DNA from: Alphaproteobacteria bacterium
GTDB taxonomy: Bacteria; Pseudomonadota; Alphaproteobacteria; UBA2966
Length of the DNA stretch: 64,000 nt
NCBI GenBank assembly: GCA_021296255.1
Contig: JAGWAU010000025.1
Span: forward strand, 1-64,000
Reading direction: 5' to 3'
Position numbers and translations under genes: made by a program. The stretch's first letter is position 1. The number at the start of each line of letters is the position of its first letter. Below, one piece after another: positions 40,847 to 50,133 of this stretch. Under the pieces are notes generated by a model that saw only the letters and a program-made list of their open reading frames with translations, made no database searches and was not told where the DNA came from.

Positions 40847-42367
40847 GTGGTCACGCCCGAAGTTGCGGACTCTCATTCTTCCTTTGAACGCGCACTGATC
40901 CTGGCGATCGTCGTCTTTGCGGGCGCGGTCTATGCCAGCACGCAGACGATCATTCTCGTTTCCCTGCCGCAAATGCAGGGCGACCTGTCGGCCAGCATCG
41001 ACCAGATCGCCTGGGTCGTGACCGGCAACATCGTTGCCTCGGCGATCGGGATCCCGCCGACTGCTTGGCTTTCTGCGCGGTTCGGGCGCAAGCGCCTGTT
41101 CCTGTTCTGCATCGGATGTTTCATCGCCTCGTGCCTGCTGCTCAGCGTCTCGACCAGCCTCGAGGAAGTCGTGATATGGCGCATCATGCAGGGCCTGACC
41201 GGCGCACCCCTGATCGCGATCACGCAGGCCATCTCGTTGGACATCTACCCCAGGGAAAGGCAGGGCATGGCCATGGCGGTATGGTCCGTCGGATTGATCG
41301 TGGGACCCGTCGTCGCGCCGACAGTAGGTGGCTATCTGACCGAAATCGGCGACTGGCGGCTGGTGTTCCTGGCCATGGTGCCGCTCGCCGTTTTCTCGTT
41401 CTTTGCGAGCTTGGCGGTCGTGCCCGAGTGGGCCTCGGAGCGTGGCCTGCGGTTCGATTGGTTCGGATTCGTCGCCGTGACCTTCGGCATCGGCGCCGCC
41501 CAGCTCACCATAGACCAGGGACAGCGGCTGGATTGGTTCGAGTCGACCGAGATCATCGTTCTGGCCGTGGTCGCCGGATTCGGGCTCTACACATTCGTTG
41601 CCCACATCCTGACCGCCCGAAATCCCTTCCTCGATCCGGGCATTTTTCGGGACCGGAACTTCTCCGTCGGGCTGTTCACGATGTTCGTTTACAGCCCGCT
41701 GATCTATATCCCCATGGTACTGCTTCCGAACATGCTGGAGGACTTGAGGGACTTTCCGGCCGTGACCATCGGTCTGCTCCTGCTGCCGCGTGGACTAGGG
41801 CAGATCGTCGGACTGTCAATCGCGGGCCGCTTCGTCGGCAAGATGGATTGCCGGAAACTGCTGGTAGCGAGCCTGCTGCTGCAGGCCTTCACGACTTGGG
41901 TCATGTCACGATGGAATCTCGGCATTGGTATCTGGGACATCGTCTGGCCGAGCTTCCTCCAGGGGATCGCCATGGGGTTCATCTTCATGTCCATCATCAC
42001 CATCACCTATTCCACCCTGGAGCGGGAACGTCGTACGGAAGGGGCGGCGCTGTTTTCACTGGTGCGCAACTTCGGAACCTCCATCGGCATCTCGGTCGCC
42101 GTGACCTTGTTCGTCCGGTTTGCCACCAAGAGCCAAGCGTCGTTGACCGAGCATGCCGAGCCCTTCAACGAGCTCTTCCGCCTGCCGGAAAACCTGAGTC
42201 TGTGGGACCTCGAAAGCCTATCCAGCGTCGCGACGCTGGAATCCCAGATCGTGCGGCACGCCGAGATGGTGGGCTACGCCAACGACTTCTTCGTCATGAC
42301 CGTATGGGCGCTGTTGCTGATCCCCATCACGGCACTGGCGCGGAACACGGTAAGCGCGCCGCGCTGA
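40847..42367 (+). CDS. DHA2-family drug efflux MFS transporter (EmrB-like)
   Basis: The 506-residue protein has fourteen predicted helices and the DHA2 motifs. IILVSLPQMQGDLSASIDQIAWVVTGN is helix 1-2, LSARFGRKRLFLFCIGCF is motif A, and VVIWRIMQGLTGAPLIAITQ is motif B. GLIVGPVVAPTVGGYLTEIGDWRLVF is motif C/D2. It would export hydrophobic compounds by proton antiport with the EmrA-type protein upstream. The GTG at 40847 is the only start that includes the first helix and the hydrophilic leader; its ribosome binding site is poor and lies in an inverted repeat. It converges on the solute-binding protein gene. Confidence 0.88.
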   Translation: MVTPEVADSHSSFERALILAIVVFAGAVYASTQTIILVSLPQMQGDLSASIDQIAWVVTGNIVASAIGIPPTAWLSARFGRKRLFLFCIGCFIASCLLLSVSTSLEEVVIWRIMQGLTGAPLIAITQAISLDIYPRERQGMAMAVWSVGLIVGPVVAPTVGGYLTEIGDWRLVFLAMVPLAVFSFFASLAVVPEWASERGLRFDWFGFVAVTFGIGAAQLTIDQGQRLDWFESTEIIVLAVVAGFGLYTFVAHILTARNPFLDPGIFRDRNFSVGLFTMFVYSPLIYIPMVLLPNMLEDLRDFPAVTIGLLLLPRGLGQIVGLSIAGRFVGKMDCRKLLVASLLLQAFTTWVMSRWNLGIGIWDIVWPSFLQGIAMGFIFMSIITITYSTLERERRTEGAALFSLVRNFGTSIGISVAVTLFVRFATKSQASLTEHAEPFNELFRLPENLSLWDLESLSSVATLESQIVRHAEMVGYANDFFVMTVWALLLIPITALARNTVSAPR

Positions 42368-42383
42368 GCAAGTTCAAGAAATT

Positions 42384-42415
42384 CGGGCGAACCCCTCCCG
42401 AGAGAGAGGTCCGCC
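42384..42415. terminator. Hairpin between convergent genes
   Basis: GGGCGAACCCCTC and GAGAGGTCCGCCC pair with two mismatches around a short loop, midway between the convergent efflux and solute-binding protein genes. It is suitably placed to end transcription from both sides. Confidence 0.5.
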
Positions 42416-42452
42416 CCAAGCATCGACCTGGAAATGCCGTCGTTCGACGAAC

Positions 42453-43532
42453 TCAGTTGCCGATGGTCCTCGACCATTGATCGGTCCAGTCACTGATGTC
42501 GATCCGGCTGAAGTCGAACGTGAGGATGCGTTCCATATCGGCGCTGTCCAAGATCATCATCTCCTGGAGCAGCGGCTCCTTTTGCATGCGGGCGATGGCG
42601 TTCTTGTTGACGGGTACGACTCCCGTCTTCTTGGCCAATTGGAATTGGAACTCCTCGCCGATGTACTCGTTGAGATAGGCGGTCGCGGCCTTGGGAACCT
42701 CGGTGCCGTTGACCACCATCATCAGCGTGTACGTCGCCGCACCCGTGTGATCGTCGGTGATCTTAGGATAGGCCATCGACACGTTTAGACCGGCGTTTTT
42801 CATGCGGACGCACCAGCCCGCGTGCACCATCGCGGCGTAAATGTCCCCGGTTTCCAGATGCGTCACGTTGGCGCTGCCGCGCTTCCAATAGGTAAACGGA
42901 TCGATCTGCTTGATCAGATCGAGACCCGGCTTGATGTTGTCGATACCGCCGCCCGCTGCGTAGGCCACCATCGCCACGTTGCTCAAACCGGGGCCCGCGG
43001 TGATATCGGGCCACGAGAGTTTTCTCTTGAGATTGGGGTGCACGAGATCCTGGAAGGTCTGCGGCACCGGGATGCCGTTGTCGGCGAACTTCTGTTTCTC
43101 GTAACAGACACCGTATTGAGACGTCAGCGTCACGAACATGTCGTCTTCATAAAGCGATGCAGGCATGTTTGCCTTATTGGGGACGAGGTCGTGGTCGATC
43201 TTCGCGGCAAAATTGCCCTCGGCGATCGACGGCAGCAACGGTTCTCCCACTTCCATGACGTCGATGGGAACGTCCCGTCCCCGTGCGGCCACAAGCTTGG
43301 CCAAGTTGTCGTGCGGGCTGGCTGTTACGAATTCGATCTTCAACCCCTTGGCGACAAGCTGCGGCACGATGTGGTCCTCCTGGACCTTGCGCCAGGAGCC
43401 TCCCCAAGTGCCGACGCGAAGTGTCACGCCGTCGAATTCGCCGGCGGCCACGGCACCCGGGAACAGCACGATCGCCATGGCGCCTGCAGATGCACCAACG
43501 ATGGCCGCCTTCACGTAGTTCGTTATTTGCAT
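42453..43532 (-). CDS. Periplasmic solute-binding protein of an ABC transporter (PotD/ThiB-like)
   Basis: The 359-residue protein has a Sec signal peptide (VKAAIVGASAGAMAIVLFPG, cleaved near AVAAG). A cluster D type binding fold follows: TLRVGTWGGSWRKVQEDHIV at the start, PIDVMEVGEPLLPSIAEGNF, and KLSWPDITAGPGLSNVAMVA. The LRVGTWGGSW opening is typical of binding proteins for polyamines, opines or other amines. No permease or ATPase genes are next to it in the window, so it is an orphan whose partners lie elsewhere. The ATG at 43532 directly precedes the signal peptide. Confidence 0.82.
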   Translation of the reverse strand: MQITNYVKAAIVGASAGAMAIVLFPGAVAAGEFDGVTLRVGTWGGSWRKVQEDHIVPQLVAKGLKIEFVTASPHDNLAKLVAARGRDVPIDVMEVGEPLLPSIAEGNFAAKIDHDLVPNKANMPASLYEDDMFVTLTSQYGVCYEKQKFADNGIPVPQTFQDLVHPNLKRKLSWPDITAGPGLSNVAMVAYAAGGGIDNIKPGLDLIKQIDPFTYWKRGSANVTHLETGDIYAAMVHAGWCVRMKNAGLNVSMAYPKITDDHTGAATYTLMMVVNGTEVPKAATAYLNEYIGEEFQFQLAKKTGVVPVNKNAIARMQKEPLLQEMMILDSADMERILTFDFSRIDISDWTDQWSRTIGN

Positions 43533-43711
43533 GATGTTGTCTCCTTGCGAGACGAATGAATTGAAAAAGACCGCCGCCCCTTCCGGCCGGCTGGCCAAAT
43601 CTCACCACGCTGTTTACCGACCAATCGACAATCGATGCACCGACCTTCAAATCCCTGGCTGGTAGAGTCGCCGCCTGTGTCCGTTGACGCGCCTTCTTCC
43701 GATTCCTTCGA

Positions 43712-44563
43712 TCAGAACGGCCGATCTCCCTTGAGGGTGACCCGCTGGAGATGCCTGCGTCCGGAGCTGAAGTCCCGTTCGGAATAAAAATAGTCGGCGC
43801 TGACCCGATGCAGGGTGCAGCGGTTATCCCACATGGCGATTGAGTTGACGCGCCAGTGAAAGCGGCACGAGAAATCGGGGTTCTCCGCGTGACCATACAG
43901 AAAATCGAGGATGGCTGCGCTTTCCTTCGGACTCATGCCCTCAAGGGAAGCGCAGTTCTTGCGGTGAAGATAGAGCGCCTTTCTGCCTGTGACCGGATGG
44001 GTTCGCACCACGGGATGGGTGGCGACGAAGTCGCCGGCGTCCTCGACCGCGGTCATGCCCTGGAACCGGCTGTAGTTCGCGACCCCCCCCTTGAAAACGC
44101 ATTTCAGACCATCCAGCAGGCCCCTCATGGTATCGGAGAGCGTTTCATAGGCCAGATACATATTGGCGAAATGCGTATCGCCGCTGAACGGGGGAACGTC
44201 ACGCGCGTAGAGCACGGAACCCAAGGGCGGTTCTTCGAGAAACGGCAGGTCGGTATGCCAGCCGTCTCCCCAGTTGTGATGTTCCTCCGACTCCTTGATG
44301 ACCTCGACGATTTCCGGGTGTCCCGGCATGCTCCGCGTCAGCGGATGGACGTGCAGGTCGCCGAAACGGCGGGCGAACGCCTTGTGCTGGCCGGGTGTGA
44401 GTTCCTGGTTGTGGAAGAACAGGACGAGATGGTCGAGAAACGCGTCGTAGATCTCTGAGAAGGTTTCGTTGTCGAGCGTTTCGGAGAGATCGATGCCGGC
44501 AATTTCTGCGCCCAGCGCGCCGGTCACGGGATGGACTTCGATCCTGTCATAGTTCTCGCGCAT
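43712..44563 (-). CDS. TauD/TfdA-family Fe(II)/2-oxoglutarate dioxygenase
   Basis: The 283-residue enzyme opens with IEVHPVTGALGAEIAGIDLS as in taurine dioxygenase. It has the metal-binding His-x-Asp in GDGWHTDLPF (His103, Asp105), the distal His252 in NRCTLHRVSADY and the 2-oxoglutarate-binding Arg near residue 269 (SGRRHLQRVTL). It hydroxylates a small substrate, often releasing sulfite or an aldehyde, with CO2 and succinate as co-products. The ATG at 44563 is chosen on family length; the frame continues far upstream without homology. It is not adjacent to taurine uptake genes, so the substrate is unknown. Confidence 0.87.
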   Translation of the reverse strand: MRENYDRIEVHPVTGALGAEIAGIDLSETLDNETFSEIYDAFLDHLVLFFHNQELTPGQHKAFARRFGDLHVHPLTRSMPGHPEIVEVIKESEEHHNWGDGWHTDLPFLEEPPLGSVLYARDVPPFSGDTHFANMYLAYETLSDTMRGLLDGLKCVFKGGVANYSRFQGMTAVEDAGDFVATHPVVRTHPVTGRKALYLHRKNCASLEGMSPKESAAILDFLYGHAENPDFSCRFHWRVNSIAMWDNRCTLHRVSADYFYSERDFSSGRRHLQRVTLKGDRPF

Positions 44564-44838
44564 CGATACCTCGTGCGCGGCGCTCCTGGCCGCAAGCGCC
44601 TTTGGACAATTCGGCTCGAACGCCTCTCCCGACACCCGAGACCGCCCCGCACGGCATGTTAGACCTGCGCTCCCAGAGCCACAAGTGAGCCCAGGCGCGC
44701 GTCTCGAAAACGGGGTGATCGGCGCGACGGCGCCACGATTTCCCGCTCGTCGAGTGTCTCGAGATGTTGCACGGGAACGCGCCCGGCGATGCCGGAATCG
44801 CCTCCGACGAATGCCTTTCGTTGGGCTACCCGGACAAC

Positions 44839-45783
44839 CTAGTAGTCGATCGACGTCGTCCACTCCGGGTCGTCGTGCTTCGCCCAGTACAGGTCGCGGA
44901 TCTGCTCGGTCTTGGGACCGGGTTGGCCGCCGTTGAGCGGTTCACCGTCGATCGCCGTGACCGGCATGATCCCGCCCGCCGTCGACGTAATGAACACCTC
45001 GTCCGCGCCTTTGAGGTCCGCCGTCGGCACCGGGGCGACATGGGTCTTGATTTGCAACTCCTCGCAGAGCTTGAAGGTGACCGTTCGGGTGATGCCCTCC
45101 AGCATGCCGCGGTGCGGCGTGACCGCTTCGCCATCCCTGACGACGAAGACGTTGAACCCGGGTCCTTCGGTTATATTGCCGTCCTCGTCGGGCATGAGTA
45201 CGTTGTCGCCGCCCCGGTCGAAGGCCTCGAACAGTCCGGCAACGAAATCGAGCCGGTTGTAGTTCTTGATCTTCGGATCGACCGCGTCGGGCGAGATCCG
45301 CGGTGCCGAGGCGACGATCATGTTGAGCCCCCGGTCCTGGACTTCTTTCTTGATGGTGTCGGAATAGGGTTGGGCGTAAGCGAAGAAGTTGGGTGTCGCG
45401 TCCCGGGGGTCTCGCGATCCCGGCACCGCCACGCCGCGGGTGCAGATCGGCTTCACCAGGGCGCGCCGCAGACCGGAGCGGCGTACGCATTCGTCCTGAA
45501 TCTCGATCAGCTCCTTGCGCGTCACCGGCAGATCCAGCCGCAGCGTCTCGCACGAGGTCAGGAACCGGTCCAGGTGGAGATCACGGCAGAAGTACTTGCC
45601 GTCCCACACCTTGAGGGTATCGAAGGTGCAGTCGGACCGCGTGAACCCGAAGTCGAGGACGGAGATCTTCGCCTCGCGGAGCGGCCGGTAGTCACCGTCT
45701 ATGAAGGCGATACCCTCCGCCGGATCGATATCCGGGCGGGGCGCCTCCGGCACCGGTATGGGGGATTCGTTCAAGGCACTCAT
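44839..45783 (-). CDS. Class IV PLP aminotransferase (branched-chain/D-amino acid type)
   Basis: The 314-residue enzyme carries VLDFGFTRSDCTFDTLKVWDGKYF at the N-terminus, which matches the fold type IV start. The PLP Lys lies in DPKIKNYNRLDFVAG, the cofactor Glu in NITEGPGFNVFVV, and TPHRGMLEGITRTVTFKLC and FITSTAGGIMPVTAIDG follow. It would transfer amino groups between a branched-chain or D-amino acid and a keto acid. GGAGGTCGCG just before the ATG at 45783 fixes this start over the one 12 bases earlier. It faces the hydantoinase-type operon across about 210 bases. Confidence 0.86.
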   Translation of the reverse strand: MSALNESPIPVPEAPRPDIDPAEGIAFIDGDYRPLREAKISVLDFGFTRSDCTFDTLKVWDGKYFCRDLHLDRFLTSCETLRLDLPVTRKELIEIQDECVRRSGLRRALVKPICTRGVAVPGSRDPRDATPNFFAYAQPYSDTIKKEVQDRGLNMIVASAPRISPDAVDPKIKNYNRLDFVAGLFEAFDRGGDNVLMPDEDGNITEGPGFNVFVVRDGEAVTPHRGMLEGITRTVTFKLCEELQIKTHVAPVPTADLKGADEVFITSTAGGIMPVTAIDGEPLNGGQPGPKTEQIRDLYWAKHDDPEWTTSIDY

Positions 45784-45995
45784 CGCGACCTCCATCCGCT
45801 GTCCCGCGTCGCCCGTCTAGCGTATCACGGACGGTACATACCGGCCATGCGGACATCGTGCTCGTATCGGCATTGAGCTTGGCGCGGACCGACGCTTTTG
45901 TGGCATCCTTCACGTCAACGTCTCCAATAAAACGACGACGCGGGAGTCTTCGTCCCGCACCGGACTTCAGGATTGCTTCGGACTAGGGGTAGGGG

Positions 45996-48014
45996 ATGGA
46001 CCAACTCGGTCTTCTGGAGCTGATACGCGAGGCCTTGATCGCAGTGGTGCACGAAATGCGCGCCAATGTGATTCACTCGTCGTATTCCTCCGTCATCTAT
46101 GAGGGTCACGACTTTTCCTGTGCTCTGTTGACGGCCGATGGTCGTCATGTCGCGCAATCGGATGGCGATACGCCCATCCACATCATCGCCGTGCCCTATT
46201 CGACTCGGGTCGTGATCGAAACCTTCGAGGACGACATCCACGAAGGCGACGTATTCCTGCACAACGACCCTTATACGGGCGGCACCCACCTCAACGACAT
46301 CCTGATGCTGCACCCCGTCTTCAGCGGGGGAAAACTCGTCCTCTTCGCGGCCATTCGCTATCACTGGGCCGACGTCGGCGGTATGACCGCGGGGTCGCTG
46401 TCGGGTCAGGCCAGGGAGATCTATCAGGAAGGGATGCGCATCACGCCGACCCGCATTTGCGAAAAGGGCGAGATGAACGAGACGTTTCTGCGTCTTCTGG
46501 TCGAGAACATGCGCCTGCCGGCCGAGCGCATGGGTGATTTCAACGCCATGCACGGCACGGGCCGCAAGGCCGAGGAACACGTCCAGCGCCTCCTCGGGCG
46601 CTTCGGGGCGGACAATCTGCTCGAGGCCGTCGAGGAGATTCTTCAACGCTCCGAAGACGTCATGCGGCGGCGCATCCGGGAACTCGAGGACGGTGATTAC
46701 TATGCGGAAGGCTATATCGAATCGGACGGCGTGAGTTCCGCGCCCTTGGTGGGCCGCCTCAAACTGACGATCGAGGGCGAGGAGATGATCGCCGATTTCT
46801 CCGGAACGTCCGCGCAGGCCGCGGGGCCGACCAACGTGGGCCCGTCGATGACGCTGACCTCCCTCGGCGCCATCACGAAGGCGTTTCTCGACCCCCATAC
46901 GCCGATCAATCACGGCTCGTTCGAGCCGATCACCATCATCGCGCCGGAAGGGACCATCGTGAACGCCCGGCACCCGGCGCCCTGCGGCGGCATGGTCGAG
47001 GTGAAGGCCCTCATGGACACCCTGGTGGCCACGGTCCTCGGTCAGGCCGTTCCGGAGATGAAGGTCGGCGATCTCAAGGGCGGCGCGAACCATATCTACA
47101 CGACGGGCCGGTATCCGGATCGGGACGGCATCTTCATCCTCTACGAATGGCCGTCCGGCGGTACCGGTGCGTCGGACGGCGTCGATGGCAACAACTGTGT
47201 GCGCCAGTACAACGAGGGCGATTTCAATTCGATCCACGCCATCGAGGTGGTGGAGAGCCAATACCCCTTGCGCGTCGAGCGTTCGGAACTGCGCGTCGGT
47301 TCCTGCGGTGACGGCAAGTTTCGAGGGGGACTGGGGCTGCGAAGGGATCTTCGCCTGCTGACTCCGTCCGGCGCTCTCTCCGTCCTGACCGACAAGTGCA
47401 CCATTCCGCCGATCGGCGTTCACGGCGCCGCGAACGGAGCCGCCAACAACTTCGTCGTGGTTCGCGGCGACGAAATCGTCCAACCGTCTCCCATTCCGGG
47501 GAAGGTCTCCGGGTTTCCGCTGCGCGAAGGCGATATCGTGCGCTACGAATCGGCGGGCGGCGGAGGCTATGGAGACCCGCTCGAGCGGGACCCGCGGCAG
47601 GTCGCCCGCGACGTCCGTTTAGGCTACATCACGGCGCACATCGCCGATATCCGCTACGGCGTCGTGCTGGACGGCGGCGGCGCGGTGGACGACGCGGCGA
47701 CAAGCCGCCGTCGCAAGGAGCTGCGGGACGCCCGCCTCCATCTGACGCTGGAGGCGGCGAACGAGGATCACTATGCGGAGGACCGGCGCATCTTCCAGAT
47801 GCCTTCCGCGATCGCGAAGCGGGCCGGAGCGGCCGAGGGCGATCTGGTGGAGATATTCGCGGGCACGGGCCCGCTGGTGCGCGGCTGGGTCGAGCTCGAC
47901 GACTCGAACGGCGAGTCGGCCATGCGTATCGGCCCGGACGCATTTCATCTTCTCGCGGCTGTGCCGGGCGATTCGGTCGAGATTCGTCCCGTATGTCGCG
48001 AACCGTTGGCCTGA
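45996..48014 (+). CDS. hyuB: Hydantoinase/oxoprolinase subunit B (HyuB-like)
   Basis: The 672-residue protein is the B subunit of the ATP-dependent N-methylhydantoinase/5-oxoprolinase/acetone carboxylase family. It has VHEMRANVIHSSYSSVIYEG, DFSCALLTADGRHVAQSDGD, VFLHNDPYTGGTHLNDILM, the HWADVGGMTAGS stretch and the C-terminal YESAGGGGYGDPLERDP. It is about 150 residues longer than typical HyuB owing to a C-terminal extension after residue about 540. The start has AGGGGTAGGGG before it. The A subunit follows after 23 bases, so the two form one enzyme that opens a cyclic amide with ATP. Confidence 0.86.
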   Translation: MDQLGLLELIREALIAVVHEMRANVIHSSYSSVIYEGHDFSCALLTADGRHVAQSDGDTPIHIIAVPYSTRVVIETFEDDIHEGDVFLHNDPYTGGTHLNDILMLHPVFSGGKLVLFAAIRYHWADVGGMTAGSLSGQAREIYQEGMRITPTRICEKGEMNETFLRLLVENMRLPAERMGDFNAMHGTGRKAEEHVQRLLGRFGADNLLEAVEEILQRSEDVMRRRIRELEDGDYYAEGYIESDGVSSAPLVGRLKLTIEGEEMIADFSGTSAQAAGPTNVGPSMTLTSLGAITKAFLDPHTPINHGSFEPITIIAPEGTIVNARHPAPCGGMVEVKALMDTLVATVLGQAVPEMKVGDLKGGANHIYTTGRYPDRDGIFILYEWPSGGTGASDGVDGNNCVRQYNEGDFNSIHAIEVVESQYPLRVERSELRVGSCGDGKFRGGLGLRRDLRLLTPSGALSVLTDKCTIPPIGVHGAANGAANNFVVVRGDEIVQPSPIPGKVSGFPLREGDIVRYESAGGGGYGDPLERDPRQVARDVRLGYITAHIADIRYGVVLDGGGAVDDAATSRRRKELRDARLHLTLEAANEDHYAEDRRIFQMPSAIAKRAGAAEGDLVEIFAGTGPLVRGWVELDDSNGESAMRIGPDAFHLLAAVPGDSVEIRPVCREPLA

Positions 48015-48037
48015 GCGTGGTCGGGGAGGAGGATCGT

Positions 48038-50086
48038 GTGACCGTTCAAAACTATCTCGTCGGGATCGACGTCGGTGGAACCTTCACCGACGTTCTTTGC
48101 TATGACCTCGCGGAGGAGCGGTTTCTGTCCGCCAAAGTGCCTTCACTCCCCGGTGAGCAATGGCGTGGCGTACTGGATGCGCTCGAAGCGCTCGGCATCA
48201 AGCACGGAGCCATCGTCGCGTTCGTGCACGGCACCACCATCGCCACGAACGCGCTGCTTGAACGCAAGGGTGCGAAGACCGGATTGGTCACCACCGAGGG
48301 ATTTCGCGACGTGCTCGAGATCGGCAAATGCCGGCGCCTGATCGGCGGGCTGTTCAACATCAAGTTCGTCCGTCCCGCGCCACTGGTGAGCCGCGACATT
48401 CGCCTCGAGGTTCCGGAGCGGATCACGGCCGACGGCGAAATCTTGCGGCCGGTCGCGGGCATCGACTTCTCCGAGGTCGTCGAAAAATTCAACGCGGAAG
48501 AGGTTGAGGCGGTCGCGGTCTGTTTCCTGAACTCCTACGTGAACGAGGAGAACGAACGGGCGGCGGAGGCGGCGTTGTCGAAGCTGATGAACGGCACGCA
48601 TATTTGCACGTCTTCGGGAGTGGTGCGCGAGCGTGGAGAGTTCGAGCGTTTCTCCACCGCCGTGCTGAACGCCTATCTGACCCCCAATTTCATCGACTAT
48701 CTCGATACCCTCGCCAATGAGCTCGAAGGGCGCGGCGTTTCGGCGCCCGTCAACATCATGGGGTCGAACGGCGGCGCCATGACCCTCGAGAAGGCGCGCG
48801 AGTTCGTGGCCAACACGTTCCTGTCGGGCCCGGTGGGCGGCGTCAGCGGCGCGGTGCGGGTTTCCGAGCTCGCAGACCAGCACAATGTCATCACCTTCGA
48901 CATGGGAGGCACCAGCACCGACGTGGCGCTGGTCTCCGATCTCAGCCCGCGCATCTCGCACGCCAACCAGATCGACGCCTACCCGCTCCAGGTCCCGCAG
49001 CTCGACATGCACTCCATCGGTGCCGGCGGAGGCAGCATCATCTGGGTGCGGCCGGACGGCACTCTCGAAGTCGGCCCCCAAAGCGCCGGCGCGGTCCCCG
49101 GCCCGGCCTGCTATCAGCGGGGCGGCACCGATCCCACGATCTCGGACGCCAATCTGTTGATGGGACGACTGCCGACCGAGCGTAAGCTGTCGGGTGGACT
49201 CGTGCTGTCCTACGAGCTGGCGAAAAAGGCCTTCGAGGACGTCGCGGAGAAGCTCGGGGCCGCCGACGCCGATCCGGTCAGGCTCGCCGACTCGGTCCTG
49301 CGCATCGCCGTCGCGAAGATGGCGGGCGCCGTGCGCGAAGTGTCCGTGCACCGGGGCTACGACCCCCGCGACTTCACCATGGTCGGATTCGGCGGCGCCG
49401 GTCCGATGCATGTCTTCCTCGTCGCCGAGGAGCTCGGCATCACCAATGTGATCGTGCCGCGTTTCCCGGGTCACCTCTCGGCGCTCGGCCAATTGCTGGC
49501 CGACCAGCGCCGCGACTACGCCGACCCCTTCAAGGGGCGGCTTCGCGAGATCGATCCGAACGAACTGCGGGACCGTTTCGAGGCGCTGCGCAAGACCGGT
49601 GCGAGCGAGCTCGACGGCAACGGGTTCGGCCCCGACCGTCAGGAGTTCGAATATGTCTGCGACATACGGTATGTCGGCCAGTCGTTCACCCTGCGCATCC
49701 CCTGGCGGCCGGATTGGACGTCGAACGAGCCGCTTCGCGATGCCTTCAACGAACGTCACGAGCGGACGTTTGGCTACGCCGACGAGGAGAACGACGCCGA
49801 AATCACCACCATCCGATTGACGGCGACCGGTGTGGTCGACAAGACCGAGCTCAGCTTCGAACCCGAGTCCACCGGCGACCCGCTGCTCGAGAAACGCCGG
49901 GCCTGGTTCAACGGCGAGTGGATCGATTGCCCGATCTACGACCGGGCGTGCATGCGGTCCGGATACGAGTTCGCGGGTCCCGGCATCGTCGAAGAGGCGG
50001 GAGGAACGTCGATCGTGCCGCCCGGTTGGCACGTACGCCTCCATGACTCGGGCGCCCTGGTCTGTGAATATAGGGATGAAGGCTGA
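48038..50086 (+). CDS. hyuA: Hydantoinase/oxoprolinase subunit A (HyuA-like)
   Basis: The 682-residue protein has the actin-like ATPase domain of HyuA. GIDVGGTFTDVLCYDLAEER is at the start, and HGTTIATNALLERKGAKTGLVTTEGF follows. FDMGGTSTDVALVSD is the second phosphate loop, and SIGAGGGSIIWVRPDGTLEVGP and VGFGGAGPMHVFLVAEELGI come after. It activates the substrate carbonyl with ATP for the B subunit. The GTG at 48038 is preceded by GGGGAGGAGGATC and begins just before the first beta strand; the longer frame reading back into hyuB is not coding. An aminotransferase follows after 47 bases. Confidence 0.88.
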   Translation: MTVQNYLVGIDVGGTFTDVLCYDLAEERFLSAKVPSLPGEQWRGVLDALEALGIKHGAIVAFVHGTTIATNALLERKGAKTGLVTTEGFRDVLEIGKCRRLIGGLFNIKFVRPAPLVSRDIRLEVPERITADGEILRPVAGIDFSEVVEKFNAEEVEAVAVCFLNSYVNEENERAAEAALSKLMNGTHICTSSGVVRERGEFERFSTAVLNAYLTPNFIDYLDTLANELEGRGVSAPVNIMGSNGGAMTLEKAREFVANTFLSGPVGGVSGAVRVSELADQHNVITFDMGGTSTDVALVSDLSPRISHANQIDAYPLQVPQLDMHSIGAGGGSIIWVRPDGTLEVGPQSAGAVPGPACYQRGGTDPTISDANLLMGRLPTERKLSGGLVLSYELAKKAFEDVAEKLGAADADPVRLADSVLRIAVAKMAGAVREVSVHRGYDPRDFTMVGFGGAGPMHVFLVAEELGITNVIVPRFPGHLSALGQLLADQRRDYADPFKGRLREIDPNELRDRFEALRKTGASELDGNGFGPDRQEFEYVCDIRYVGQSFTLRIPWRPDWTSNEPLRDAFNERHERTFGYADEENDAEITTIRLTATGVVDKTELSFEPESTGDPLLEKRRAWFNGEWIDCPIYDRACMRSGYEFAGPGIVEEAGGTSIVPPGWHVRLHDSGALVCEYRDEG

Positions 50087-50133
50087 ACCGCGCCTGTTCA
50101 CCGTTGCCGCCGGCGACGGGAAGGAGTGAACCG

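Noticed and set aside
45915-47483. A 522-codon minus-strand frame
   Set aside because: It mirrors hyuB, which has strong family motifs; the antisense product is low-complexity and Arg/Asp/Val-rich.
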